A stretch of DNA of 25,264 nucleotides from JAJXWB01 sp047605445 (GTDB lineage: Bacteria; Pseudomonadota; Alphaproteobacteria; Rhizobiales; Beijerinckiaceae): the NCBI GenBank assembly GCA_047605445.1, contig JASGFP010000054.1:1-25264 (forward strand), in the 5' to 3' direction. A program made the position numbers and the translations under genes. Shown one piece after another: positions 16,978 through 24,992 of the stretch; within the stretch, counting starts at the first letter, position 1, and every line of letters begins with the position of its first letter. The notes under the pieces were generated by a model, which saw only the letters and a list, made by a program, of their open reading frames with translations, was not told where the DNA came from and made no database searches.

Positions 16978-17363
16978 GGGGGCAATCCTCGGCGAACGCC
17001 AGGTTCGCTAAGAGTAAGACAGGCAAAATGGACGAACTTATATCGTCGAAGCGACGCGCAGTATTGGTCACGCGCGCCATGGCGTTTGCTGTAGCGCGAC
17101 TTCATCTCGACGTGCGGCCTGCCCGCGCACGCCGCGGCGACGACCGGACTTTTTCGGTCCCCATGCTGCGCTTCCGCCTGGTCTCGCAACGCCGGAAACG
17201 CGGCGGGATCGGCGCTGGGCATTGCGATATCGAGAATTGCGGCAGGAACGCTGACTTTATTGAATGCGCTGCTCCAGCGCATCGGGGCGCCAGGCGCGCG
17301 TTCGAATGCGCCGGCCGACGTCCATGGCGGCGGATTCTGCGCCGCATTGAAAGACCTTCGGTA
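16978..17363. other. 386-bp stretch without a convincing gene
   Basis: This gap lies between the dehydrogenase stop and the hypothetical gene start. The most gene-like content is a 102-residue minus-strand ORF (ATG 17282 to TGA 16974) that overlaps the next start by 4 bp (ATGA). Its N-terminal half (SSAFNKVSVPAAILDIAMPS) looks protein-like, but its third-position composition is less biased than that of the neighbouring genes. It could be a real short gene or a decaying one. No RNA gene, repeat or terminator is evident. Confidence 0.4.
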
Positions 17364-18431
17364 TCAGCCGAGCGCCTCCGCGATCGCCTTGCCGCACGCC
17401 GTCGTGTCCGCATTGCCGCCGAGATCGCGCGTGCGCAACGTGCGCTCGGCGAGCGTCCGCTCGATGGCGTTCACGATGTCGGCGGCCGCTTCCCGCTCGC
17501 CGAGATGTTCGAGCATCATCGCGCCGGACCAGATCTGGCCGATCGGATTGGCGATCCCCTGCCCTGCAATGTCGGGCGCGGACCCATGCACGGGCTCGAA
17601 CAGCGAGGGAAACTGGCCGTCGCCGATGTTGGCGGATGGCGCGATGCCGATCGTGCCGGCGCAGGCAGGTCCCAGATCGCTGAGAATGTCGCCGAAGAGA
17701 TTGGAGGCCACAACCACGTCGAACTTGTCGGGATTGAGCACGAAATGCGCGGTCAGAATGTCGATGTGGTATTTGTCCCATTTGATATCGGGATAGGCTT
17801 TCGCCATCGCCTCCACGCGCTCGTCCCAATAGGGCATGGTGATGGAGATGCCGTTGGACTTGGTGGCCGACGTCAGGTGTTTTTTCGGCCGGCTCTGCGC
17901 GAGGTCGAAGGCGAACTTCAGGATGCGGTCGACGCCGGTGCGCGTCATCACGGTCTCCTGCACCACGAATTCACGCTCGGTGCCTGTGAACATGCGTCCG
18001 CCGATGGATGAATATTCGCCCTCGGTATTCTCGCGCACGACGTAGAAATCAATGTCGCCGGGCTTGCGGCCGGCCAGCGGGCACGGCACGCCCGGCATGA
18101 GTTTCACAGGCCGCAGATTGACGAACTGGTCGAATTCGCGCCGGAACAACAGCAGCGAGCCCCACAGCGACACGTGGTCGGCGATCTTTTCGGGCCAGCC
18201 GACTGCGCCGAAAAAGATGGCGTCGTGCTTGCCGATCTTCTCCTTCCAGTCCTCCGGCAGCATCCTGCCGTGTTTCGCGTAATAGTCGTAGCTGGAAAAA
18301 TCGAACCAGTCCTGCTCGAGTCTGAACCCGAATTTCTTCGCGGCCTGCTCCAGCACGCGCACGCCCTCGGGCGTCGTCTCCTTGCCGATTCCGTCGCCGG
18401 GGATGACAGCGATGCGATAGGTACGGGGCAT
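17364..18431 (-). CDS. Tartrate/D-malate-type beta-decarboxylating dehydrogenase
   Basis: A 355-residue protein; ATG 18431 has AGGAG 8 bases upstream, and the frame further upstream reads through the intergenic repeat. It belongs to the isocitrate/isopropylmalate dehydrogenase family: PGDGIGKE at residues 11-18, FGAVGWP near 74, VNLRPVKLMPGVPCPL near 104, VRENTEGEYSS near 132, metal-binding NLFGDILSDL from 244 and HGSAPDIAGQGIANP at 282-296. The NTEGEYSSIGG loop and PCPL stretch are typical of the TtuC/YeaU(DmlA) branch, which oxidises and decarboxylates tartrate or D-malate with NAD+ and a divalent metal. Which substrate is used cannot be told by eye. It follows livM after a 92-bp gap with a long inverted repeat. 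Confidence 0.9.
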   Translation of the reverse strand: MPRTYRIAVIPGDGIGKETTPEGVRVLEQAAKKFGFRLEQDWFDFSSYDYYAKHGRMLPEDWKEKIGKHDAIFFGAVGWPEKIADHVSLWGSLLLFRREFDQFVNLRPVKLMPGVPCPLAGRKPGDIDFYVVRENTEGEYSSIGGRMFTGTEREFVVQETVMTRTGVDRILKFAFDLAQSRPKKHLTSATKSNGISITMPYWDERVEAMAKAYPDIKWDKYHIDILTAHFVLNPDKFDVVVASNLFGDILSDLGPACAGTIGIAPSANIGDGQFPSLFEPVHGSAPDIAGQGIANPIGQIWSGAMMLEHLGEREAAADIVNAIERTLAERTLRTRDLGGNADTTACGKAIAEALG

Positions 18432-18453
18432 GTTCGGCGCTCCTGAATGCAAA

Positions 18454-18521
18454 TGGACCGCGAGCTTTCGGGCTCGCAGTCCAATCGTTGCAACCATGCG
18501 AGCCCGAAGGCTCGCGGTCCA
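18454..18521. repeat. Head-to-head inverted repeat with 25-base arms
   Basis: Arms at 18454-18478 and 18497-18521 are reverse complements apart from one base (A/G, which still allows a G-U pair in RNA), with an 18-base loop. Each arm starts or ends TGGACCGCGAGC / TGCGAGCCC and itself contains a GCGAGC...GCTCGC mini-palindrome. The same unit occurs at 1434-1451. It begins 3 bp after the livM stop and ends 23 bp before the dehydrogenase start, so it may separate the two transcripts or stabilise a transcript end. There is no T tract for a classical terminator. Confidence 0.85.
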
Positions 18522-18523
18522 CT

Positions 18524-19579
18524 CTATTTGCCGCGCATCTTGCCGACGACCATCTGCAGGAAGCCGGCGAGGCCCGACGGCATGACGTAGATGATCGCTA
18601 TCAGGAGCAGGCCGTAGACGGCGCCCGACAGGCCCTTCGAAACGCCCTCGGCGATGTTGGGCACGAACAGCAGGAAGGCGCCGCCGAACAGCGCGCCCGG
18701 CAGCCAGCCGACGCCGCCGACGACGAGGCCGACGAGGAAGCCGATCGACAGGGTGAGCGTGAAGCTGTCGGGCGCCACGAACTGCACGATGATCGCGCCG
18801 AGCGCGCCGGCGATGCCGGTGTAGAGCGCCGACAGGCCGAACGCGCTCGCCTTGTACAGCGACGTGTTGACGCCCATCGAGCGCGCCGCGATCGGATTGT
18901 CGCGGATCGCCATCAGCGCGCGGCCGGTTCGGCTCGTGACCAGATTTTTCGCCGCGAGATAGAGGATCACGCCCACGATCAACGTGAAATAATAGAGCCA
19001 TTGATCCTGATTGAGCGGCAGGCCGAACGGCGCATCCGGCTTGGTGATGACGATGCCCTGCACGCCGCCCGTCCAGTGTTCGAGCGGCGACAGTTTCAGG
19101 ATCTGCGGCGTGGCTGCGGCGAGCGCGAAGGTCGCGAGCGCGAGATAGACGCCGTCGAGCCTGAGCGCCGGCAGGCCGAACAGGAAGCCGAGCACGAAGC
19201 AGACGATGCCGGCGACCGGCAGCGTCCAGACATAGCTGACGCCCATATGCTCCATCATGATTGCCGCCGTATAGGCGCCGACCGCGTAGAACGCGGAGTG
19301 CCCGAGCGAGAACTGGCCATTGAAGCCGGTCAGCAGGTTCAGGCCCAGGATGGCGATGGCGTAGACCATCGTCTGCGTGAACTGGAACACCACGAAATTC
19401 TTGACGAAGGCCGGCAGAACCAGTGCGAGCGCCAGAAGGACGAGGAAGATGATGCGCCGCGTTCCGACGCCGGCCCTGGCTTCGGGATCGGCCGGGCGCG
19501 CGATGGGGCGGTTCTCGCCTTCCGGCGATTCCCCGATGTCGTGGTGAACGACGGTTTCTTCGTGCGAGGATGTGGTCAT
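18524..19579 (-). CDS. livM: Branched-chain-type ABC transporter permease LivM
   Basis: A 351-residue inner-membrane permease. The LivM hallmark GFNGQFSLGHSAFYAVGAYT is at residues 85-104, and the cytoplasmic EAA-type loop GRALMAIRDNPIAARSMGVN at 219-238 contacts the ATPases. About 9-10 hydrophobic segments are visible. An N-terminal extension of about 40 hydrophilic, acidic residues with HEETVVHHD precedes the first helix; it is longer than in many LivM proteins. The ATG follows the livH stop after one base, so translation is coupled. LivM forms the channel with LivH for import of branched-chain amino acids, amides, urea or carboxylic acids in this transporter class; the substrate is not determined. 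Confidence 0.94.
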   Translation of the reverse strand: MTTSSHEETVVHHDIGESPEGENRPIARPADPEARAGVGTRRIIFLVLLALALVLPAFVKNFVVFQFTQTMVYAIAILGLNLLTGFNGQFSLGHSAFYAVGAYTAAIMMEHMGVSYVWTLPVAGIVCFVLGFLFGLPALRLDGVYLALATFALAAATPQILKLSPLEHWTGGVQGIVITKPDAPFGLPLNQDQWLYYFTLIVGVILYLAAKNLVTSRTGRALMAIRDNPIAARSMGVNTSLYKASAFGLSALYTGIAGALGAIIVQFVAPDSFTLTLSIGFLVGLVVGGVGWLPGALFGGAFLLFVPNIAEGVSKGLSGAVYGLLLIAIIYVMPSGLAGFLQMVVGKMRGK

Positions 19580-19580
19580 G

Positions 19581-20459
19581 TCAGACTCGCGAGACGACGA
19601 CGCGGCCGAACAGGCCCGCGGGTTTGAAGACGAGCACCACGACGATCACCACCAGCGCGATCGGCAGCTTGAGTTCTGCGCCGATGACGGGGATGTAGGT
19701 GCCTGCGAGATTTTCGATCACGCCCACCGCGAAGCCGCCGAGAACGGCGCCCCCGGGGCTCGTCAGGCCGCCGAGAACGGCGCCCGCGAAACCGTAAAGC
19801 AGGATCGAGATCATCATGTTCGGTTCGAGGAACACGACCGGCGCGATCAGCATGCCGCCGATCGACCCGATCGCAGCCGCCATGCCCCAGCCGAGCGCGG
19901 TCATCCACGACACCCGGATGCCGACCAGCCGCGCCGAGGCGGGATTGGCCGCCGCCGCGCGCATGGCCAGACCGACGCTCGTGAAACTGAAGAACAGGTA
20001 GAGCAGGACGAGCAGTCCGAGCGTGACCGCGATCATGCCGCCCTGGTGCGAGGAGATCAGCGTCGAACCGAACAGCGGTGAGGAACCGAACGGCGAAGGG
20101 AAGCTCTTGACCGTGAAATCCCAGATGAAGCCAGCCATCGAATTGATGACCGAATAAAGCGCGATGAATATGACGACGTGGCTGAGCACGGGCGCATGTT
20201 CGATCGGCTTGAACACGATGCGTTCGATGGCGACGCCGCCGACGAAGGAGACGACGACAGTGATGAGGAAGGCCAGCCAGTACGGCACGCCCTTCTCGAT
20301 CAATTGCCAGGCGATGAAGGTCGAAAACATCGCCATTTCGCCCTGGGCGAAGTTCAGATGATCGATCGCCTGGTAGATCATCACGACGGCGAGCGCCATG
20401 CAGGCGTAGATCGCGCCGGTCGAAATGCCGGCCAGGATCTGCTGGAAAAGAAGCTCCAT
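19581..20459 (-). CDS. livH: Branched-chain-type ABC transporter permease LivH
   Basis: A 292-residue permease with about 8 membrane helices. The N-terminus QQILAGISTGAIYACMALAV and LNFAQGEMAMFSTF (residues 35-48) are typical of LivH, and the coupling loop GLAMRAAAANPASARLVGI is at 163-181. The C-terminal GGAVLGGFAVGVIENLAG also fits. A GAGGAG site lies about 8 bases before the ATG, and the gene starts 12 bp after livF stops. Together with LivM it forms the membrane pore, with LivG and LivF as ATPases on the cytoplasmic side. Confidence 0.95.
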   Translation of the reverse strand: MELLFQQILAGISTGAIYACMALAVVMIYQAIDHLNFAQGEMAMFSTFIAWQLIEKGVPYWLAFLITVVVSFVGGVAIERIVFKPIEHAPVLSHVVIFIALYSVINSMAGFIWDFTVKSFPSPFGSSPLFGSTLISSHQGGMIAVTLGLLVLLYLFFSFTSVGLAMRAAAANPASARLVGIRVSWMTALGWGMAAAIGSIGGMLIAPVVFLEPNMMISILLYGFAGAVLGGLTSPGGAVLGGFAVGVIENLAGTYIPVIGAELKLPIALVVIVVVLVFKPAGLFGRVVVSRV

Positions 20460-20471
20460 CCCGCGGACTCC

Positions 20472-21185
20472 TCAATAGCCGAGGTAGGAGCGACGCACGT
20501 TCTCGTCCGCCCCGATCTGTTTCGCAGGGCCCGACATCACGATCGAACCGGTTTCGAGAAGATAGGCCTCGTCGGCGATGCCGAGGGCGAGCGCCGCGTT
20601 CTGCTCGACGATGAGCATCGACGCGTTCTCCTCCTTGTTGAGCGCGGTGAGGATTTCGAACATTTCCTTCACCACAAGCGGCGCGAGGCCGAAGGACGGC
20701 TCGTCCAGCAGCATCAGCCGCGGCCGCAGCATCAGCGCGCGCGCAATGGCGAGCATCTGCTGCTCGCCGCCCGACAGCGTCCCGGCCTGCTGCGTGCGAC
20801 GCTGCTTCAGGCGCGGGAAGTGGTCGTACATTTTGTCGATGTCTTTGGCGACATTCCGCTTGTCCGAGCGCGTGATGGCGCCGAGCTGAAGGTTTTCCTC
20901 GACCGACATGCGCGTGAACGTGCCGCGCCCTTCCGGAATATGCGCGACGCCGAGGCGCGCCACGTCTTCCGTCGACTTGCCGAGAATGTTCTTGCCTTCG
21001 AACAGGATTTCCCCGCCCGACTTCACCATGCCGCAGATCGCGCGCAGGGTGGTCGTCTTGCCGGCGCCGTTGGCGCCCAGCAGCGTCGTCACGCCGCCTT
21101 CGTCCAGGCTGAAATCCAGCCCGTGCAGCACACGGACCTGGCCGTAGCCGGCCGTCAGTCCCTTGACTTCGAGAAGCTTTGTCAT
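20472..21185 (-). CDS. livF: Branched-chain-type ABC transporter ATP-binding protein LivF
   Basis: A 237-residue ABC ATPase. Walker A GANGAGKTT is at 37-45, LSGGEQQ signature at 137-143, Walker B LMLLDEPS near 157-164, and VEQN in place of the H-loop, which is usual for LivF. AHIPEGRGTFTRMSVEENL is the LivF-specific stretch that distinguishes it from LivG. The ATG overlaps the livG stop by 4 bases (ATGA), indicating translational coupling. It powers import through the LivH/LivM pore. Confidence 0.95.
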   Translation of the reverse strand: MTKLLEVKGLTAGYGQVRVLHGLDFSLDEGGVTTLLGANGAGKTTTLRAICGMVKSGGEILFEGKNILGKSTEDVARLGVAHIPEGRGTFTRMSVEENLQLGAITRSDKRNVAKDIDKMYDHFPRLKQRRTQQAGTLSGGEQQMLAIARALMLRPRLMLLDEPSFGLAPLVVKEMFEILTALNKEENASMLIVEQNAALALGIADEAYLLETGSIVMSGPAKQIGADENVRRSYLGY

Positions 21186-21967
21186 GCGGCTTCTCCACCG
21201 AGATAGGCGCGGATCAGCTCAGGATCCTTGCGCACGACGTCCGGCGTGCCTTCCGCGATCTTCTTGCCGAAGTTGAGCGCGACGACATTGTCGGAGATCG
21301 ACATGACGAGACCCATGTGATGCTCGACGAGCAGCACGGTCACGTCGCGGTCGTCGCGAATCTGCTTCACGAGACGGCCGAGTTCGTGGACCTCGTCGTG
21401 ATTGAGGCCGCCCGCGGGTTCGTCGAGCAGCAGCAGCTTCGGGGAGGCGGCCAGCGCGCGCGCAAGCTCCACGCGCTTCTGCGTGCCGAAGGGAAGGCCT
21501 GCAACCGGGCGGTCGGCGACATCGCCGAGATGCAGATAGTCGATCAGCTCCTGCGCGGTCTTCTCGAGGCCGCGCTCGACCGACCGCGAACTCGGAAGCC
21601 GCAGCGAATCGTTCCAGAAATTACTGTTGGTGTGCGAGTGACCGCCAATCAGCACGTTCTCGCGAACCGTGAGGCGCGAGAACAGCGCCACGTTCTGGAA
21701 CGTGCGGCCGATGCCGATCGCCGCCATCTCGTGCGCGGGGCGCGGCAGGATGCTCTGGCCCTCGAACAGCACGTCGCCCTCGGTCGGCGTATAGAGCCGA
21801 CTCAGGCAATTGAACATCGTCGTCTTGCCGGCGCCGTTCGGGCCTATCAGCCCGAGCACCTGACCCTTCTGCAATGTGAAGGATACGCCGTCGAGCGCGA
21901 CGATGCCGTCGAACCGCACAGCAACGTTGCGCACCTCGAGCAGCGGCGCTCCGCCTGCCTCGCTCAT
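21182..21967 (-). CDS. livG: Branched-chain-type ABC transporter ATP-binding protein LivG
   Basis: A 261-residue ABC ATPase from ATG 21967, which has GGGAGG 7 bases upstream; a longer start at 22009 is less likely. Walker A GPNGAGKTT is at 42-50, the LivG-typical GIGRTFQNVALFSRLTVREN at 85-104, a modified signature LPFGTQKRVE at 158-167 (as in many LivG, where SGG is not conserved), Walker B LLLLDEPA at 178-185 and an H-loop VEHH near 214. It is the first gene of livG-F-H-M. No periplasmic binding-protein gene is present in the window, so it must be supplied elsewhere. Confidence 0.95.
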   Translation of the reverse strand: MSEAGGAPLLEVRNVAVRFDGIVALDGVSFTLQKGQVLGLIGPNGAGKTTMFNCLSRLYTPTEGDVLFEGQSILPRPAHEMAAIGIGRTFQNVALFSRLTVRENVLIGGHSHTNSNFWNDSLRLPSSRSVERGLEKTAQELIDYLHLGDVADRPVAGLPFGTQKRVELARALAASPKLLLLDEPAGGLNHDEVHELGRLVKQIRDDRDVTVLLVEHHMGLVMSISDNVVALNFGKKIAEGTPDVVRKDPELIRAYLGGEAA

Positions 21968-22470
21968 GAACGGCCTCCCGAATTCGCGCGGCGCGATCGG
22001 GACGTGCAAGCCGCCCTCCCGCGCCTTGCCCTGGCAACAAACTTCATGCGCAATTCCACCCTTGCCTGCGTTTCCTTAGCGGCGTTCTTTTGCGGCTCGC
22101 CCACATGAGGACGGTCGCGCGACGCCTTTCCATTCCCTGTTTTCTTCGTTTCGCGACTCGAAACCGGGTTCGCAATCGCGAAATCGAAGCGCGGCTCTCC
22201 CGCGTTCTCGTTGACTTGAAATCGATCACAAACTAGCGTCTCGGTCAAACGATAAAGTGGGAAATGCGTTGCAAAATTGTCGGACATTCCCGGTGAACCG
22301 GCGGTTTGCAGGCGATCTTTTTTGCATAAGGGGAAAACAGGCCGACAAGTCGCGCCGGCAGGCCGCGCGGCCACTTCGCCGTTTCGCATGTCGAACGAAG
22401 TAAATTCTTGCGCCGCCCGATCCCGGCGGATGCACACAAACGCTGACCGAACCAAACCGAGAGGCTGATC
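21968..22470. promoter_or_regulatory. 503-bp divergent control region between livG and the pimC-like gene
   Basis: No convincing ORF lies here. The sequence is more AT-rich than its surroundings (for example around 22230-22345) and must hold the promoters for both divergent gene sets. An inverted repeat TTTCGCGA (22149-22156) / TCGCGAAA (22176-22183) encloses a second smaller dyad around CGAAACCGGGTTCG, and could be a regulator site. TTGACT at 22211-22216 resembles a -35 box, but no good -10 follows at the right distance. The region is a candidate site for a substrate-responsive regulator, whose gene is not seen here. Confidence 0.5.
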
Positions 22471-23670
22471 ATGGACCTCAGTTTTACGCCCGAGGAAAAC
22501 GCATTCCGCGAGGAGGTACGAACCTTCTTCAAGGAGAACCTGCCGAAGGACATCAGAGACAAGCTGGTCGGCGGCCTGCACGCCAGCAAGGAAGACATGA
22601 TCCGCTGGACGCGCATTCTCAACAAAAAGGGTTGGGCGGTGCCGCACTGGCCGGTGGAATACGGCGGCACCGGCTGGACGCCCGTGCAGCAGTATATCTT
22701 CCTCGAAGAGCAGATGCTCGCGCCCGCACCGCAGATGCTCGCCTTCGGCGTCAGCATGGTCGGCCCCGTCATCTACACTTTCGGCTCGGAGGAGCAGAAG
22801 AAGAAATACCTGCCGGCCATCGCCAATCTCGACACCTGGTGGTCGCAAGGCTTTTCGGAGCCGGGCGCCGGCTCCGATCTCGCGGGTCTGCGCACCACGG
22901 CCAAGCGCGAGGGCGATTTCTACATCGTCAACGGCCAGAAGACCTGGACCACGCTCGGCCAGCACGGCGACATGATCTTCATGCTCGTTCGCACCGATCC
23001 CAGCGCCAAGAAGCAGGAGGGCATTTCCTTCCTCCTCATCGACATGAAATCGCCAGGCATCACGGTGAAGCCGATCATCACGATCGAGGGCGGCCACGAG
23101 GTCAACGAAGTTTTCTTCGATGACGTGAAAGTGCCGGTCGAAAATATCGTCGGCAAGGAGAACAAAGGCTGGGATTACGCAAAGTTCCTGCTCGGCAACG
23201 AGCGCGTGGGCATTGCGCGCGTCGGCGCATCGAAGGAGCGCATCCGCCGCATCAAGCAACTCGCGACCGCCGAACTCGACGGCGATGCGCCGCTGATTGA
23301 GAACCAGCGCTTCCGCGAGAAACTCGCCTCGATCGAGGTGGAACTGAAGGCGCTGGAAATGACGCAGCTCCGCGTGGTCGCCGCCGAGCGCACACGCGAG
23401 AAGGGCAAGCCTGATCCGGCATCCTCCATCCTGAAGATCAAGGGTTCGGAACTGCAGCAGGCGATCACCGAACTCGCGCTCGAGGTCGCAGGCCCCTATA
23501 TCGCGCCCTATCGCAAGGAGACGCACGACGGCTGGAACGAGCCGCCGGCCGGCCCCGAATGGGCCTCCGCGCTCGCGCCCGCCTATTTCAACTACCGCAA
23601 GGTGTCGATCTACGGCGGCTCGAACGAGATCCAGAAGAACATCATCGCCAAGGCCATTCTCGGCCTTTGA
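22471..23670 (+). CDS. pimC: Acyl-CoA dehydrogenase, PimC-like large subunit
   Basis: A 399-residue flavoprotein; GAGAGG lies 7 bases before the ATG. Landmarks are LNKKGWAVPHWPVEYGGTGW near residue 50, GFSEPGAGSDLAGLRTTA from 127 (FAD/substrate signature), GQKTWTTLGQH near 155, GGHEVNEVFFDDVKVP near 207 and YGGSNEIQKNIIAKAILGL at the C-terminus. This closely resembles PimC, the large subunit of pimeloyl-CoA dehydrogenase in Rhodopseudomonas palustris, judging by eye. The canonical catalytic Glu of the YEG motif is Gly here (YGGSNE); E244 in the LLGNERVGIAR stretch is a candidate base. It likely forms a heteromer with the next gene product and oxidises a (dicarboxylic) acyl-CoA, passing electrons to ETF. 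Confidence 0.9.
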   Translation: MDLSFTPEENAFREEVRTFFKENLPKDIRDKLVGGLHASKEDMIRWTRILNKKGWAVPHWPVEYGGTGWTPVQQYIFLEEQMLAPAPQMLAFGVSMVGPVIYTFGSEEQKKKYLPAIANLDTWWSQGFSEPGAGSDLAGLRTTAKREGDFYIVNGQKTWTTLGQHGDMIFMLVRTDPSAKKQEGISFLLIDMKSPGITVKPIITIEGGHEVNEVFFDDVKVPVENIVGKENKGWDYAKFLLGNERVGIARVGASKERIRRIKQLATAELDGDAPLIENQRFREKLASIEVELKALEMTQLRVVAAERTREKGKPDPASSILKIKGSELQQAITELALEVAGPYIAPYRKETHDGWNEPPAGPEWASALAPAYFNYRKVSIYGGSNEIQKNIIAKAILGL

Positions 23671-23683
23671 TCGCCACGAATGA

Positions 23684-23793
23684 CGCCGTGATTGCGAGGA
23701 GCGAAGCGACGCCGCAATCCATCCCCGAAACTCGATCGAACGCCGGTGGATGGATTGCTTCGCTTTCAGACGAAGTCCGCAACGACGGACTTC
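23684..23793. repeat. Mosaic palindromic repeat between the two acyl-CoA dehydrogenase genes
   Basis: Between pimC-like and pimD-like genes are two inverted repeats. GCAATCCATCC (23714-23724) pairs perfectly with GGATGGATTGC (23748-23758), with further matching GAAGCGA-type sequence outward. GAAGTCCG (23772-23779) pairs perfectly with CGGACTTC (23786-23793) across a 6-base loop. The wording ATTGCGAGGAGCGAAGCGAC...GCAATCC resembles a dispersed intergenic repeat common in Rhizobiales. It may affect the stability or relative expression of the two halves of the operon. Confidence 0.75.
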
Positions 23794-23836
23794 TGTCGGG
23801 CTCGCAAGGACCGACAACGAACAGGACAGCAAGAAA

Positions 23837-24985
23837 ATGGATTTCGATCTCTCCGAAGAACAGCGCATGCTGAAAGACTCGGTCGACCGGTTGGTCGCCG
23901 ACAAATACGACTTCGACAAGCGCAAGTCCTATCTCAAGGAAGAGCACGGCTTCTCGCGCGAGATGTGGGGCCAGTTCGCTGAACTGGGCCTGCTCGCGCT
24001 GCCCTTCGCGGAAGCCGACGGCGGCTTCGGCGGCGGCGCGGTCGAGACGATGATCGTCATGGAATCGCTCGGACGCGCGCTCGCGGTCGAGCCCTATCTG
24101 GCGACGGTCGTTCTCGCGGGCGGAATCATCCGCCATGCCGCAAGCGATGCGCAGCGCGCCGAACTTGTGCCTATGATCGCCGGCGGCGAGAAGATTTTCG
24201 CCTTCGCCCATCACGAGCGCGCCGCGCGTCACAACCTCGCCTGCGTCGCCACCAGGGCGACGAAGGACGGCGACGGCTATGTGCTCGATGGCGAAAAATC
24301 GCTCGTGCTCAACGGCGACGCCGCTGACTGGCTCATCGTCAGCGCGCGCGTCTCCGGCGGCGACCGCGACGAAAACGGCATCGGCCTCTTCCTCGTCGAC
24401 GCTCGCGCCCCCGGCGTCACGCGCCGCGGCTACTGGAACCAGGATGCGACCCGCTCCGCCGAAATCACCCTTTCGAAGGTGAAGGTCGACGCCGCGCATG
24501 TTCTCGGCGAGCCCGGCAAGGCGTTTCCTGTCATCGAGCGCGTCGTGCACGAAGCCATCGCGGCGCTTTGTGCGGAAGCCGTCGGCGGCATGGGCGTCGC
24601 GCATGCCGACACTGTCGAATATCTGAAAACGCGCAAGCAGTTCGGCGTCACCATCGGCTCGTTCCAGTCTCTGCAGCATCGCGCGGTGGAAATGTTCGTC
24701 TTCCTGGAACAGGCCCGCTCGATCACCTATTACGCGACCATGATGGCGAGCGAGAACGACGCGGCCGAACGCGCCCGCGCCATGTCGGCGGCCAAGACGC
24801 AGGTCGGCAAGTCGCTGCGCTTCGTCGGCCAGCAGTCGATCCAGCTGCACGGCGGCGTCGGCATGACCTACGAATTGCGCGTCGGCCACTATTTCAAGCG
24901 CGGCACGGTGATCGACTCGCTGTTCGGCGACGTCGACCATCACCTCGCGAAACTGGCCGACATGGGCGGCCTGATCGCGGCGTAG
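23837..24985 (+). CDS. pimD: Acyl-CoA dehydrogenase, PimD-like small subunit
   Basis: A 382-residue protein starting MDFDLSEEQRMLKDSVDRLV; the upstream frame to 23750 runs through the repeat. AGGA lies about 10 bases before the ATG, a rather long spacing. Landmarks are FAELGLLALPFAEADGGFGG near residue 46, DGEKSLVLNGDAADWLIVSAR near 152, KTRKQFGVTIGSFQSLQHR near 260 and the C-terminal QLHGGVGMTYELRVGHYFKR typical of this branch. It resembles PimD, the small subunit of pimeloyl-CoA dehydrogenase. The GFSEPGAGSD signature of the large subunit is degenerate here (AHHERAARHN), which fits a non-equivalent partner in a heteromer. It lies 166 bp after the pimC-like gene with a repeat in between, and 149 bp before an SDR gene. 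Confidence 0.88.
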   Translation: MDFDLSEEQRMLKDSVDRLVADKYDFDKRKSYLKEEHGFSREMWGQFAELGLLALPFAEADGGFGGGAVETMIVMESLGRALAVEPYLATVVLAGGIIRHAASDAQRAELVPMIAGGEKIFAFAHHERAARHNLACVATRATKDGDGYVLDGEKSLVLNGDAADWLIVSARVSGGDRDENGIGLFLVDARAPGVTRRGYWNQDATRSAEITLSKVKVDAAHVLGEPGKAFPVIERVVHEAIAALCAEAVGGMGVAHADTVEYLKTRKQFGVTIGSFQSLQHRAVEMFVFLEQARSITYYATMMASENDAAERARAMSAAKTQVGKSLRFVGQQSIQLHGGVGMTYELRVGHYFKRGTVIDSLFGDVDHHLAKLADMGGLIAA

Positions 24986-24992
24986 TCTCTCC

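Noticed and set aside
22211..22240. TTGACT as a promoter -35 box for the pimC-like gene
   Set aside because: No acceptable -10 sequence is seen at 16-18 bases, and it is about 260 bp from the start codon, so no promoter is called.
21964..23925. A 653-residue minus-strand frame across the pimC-like gene and the divergent region
   Set aside because: It is antisense to a clear acyl-CoA dehydrogenase and has no domain of its own.
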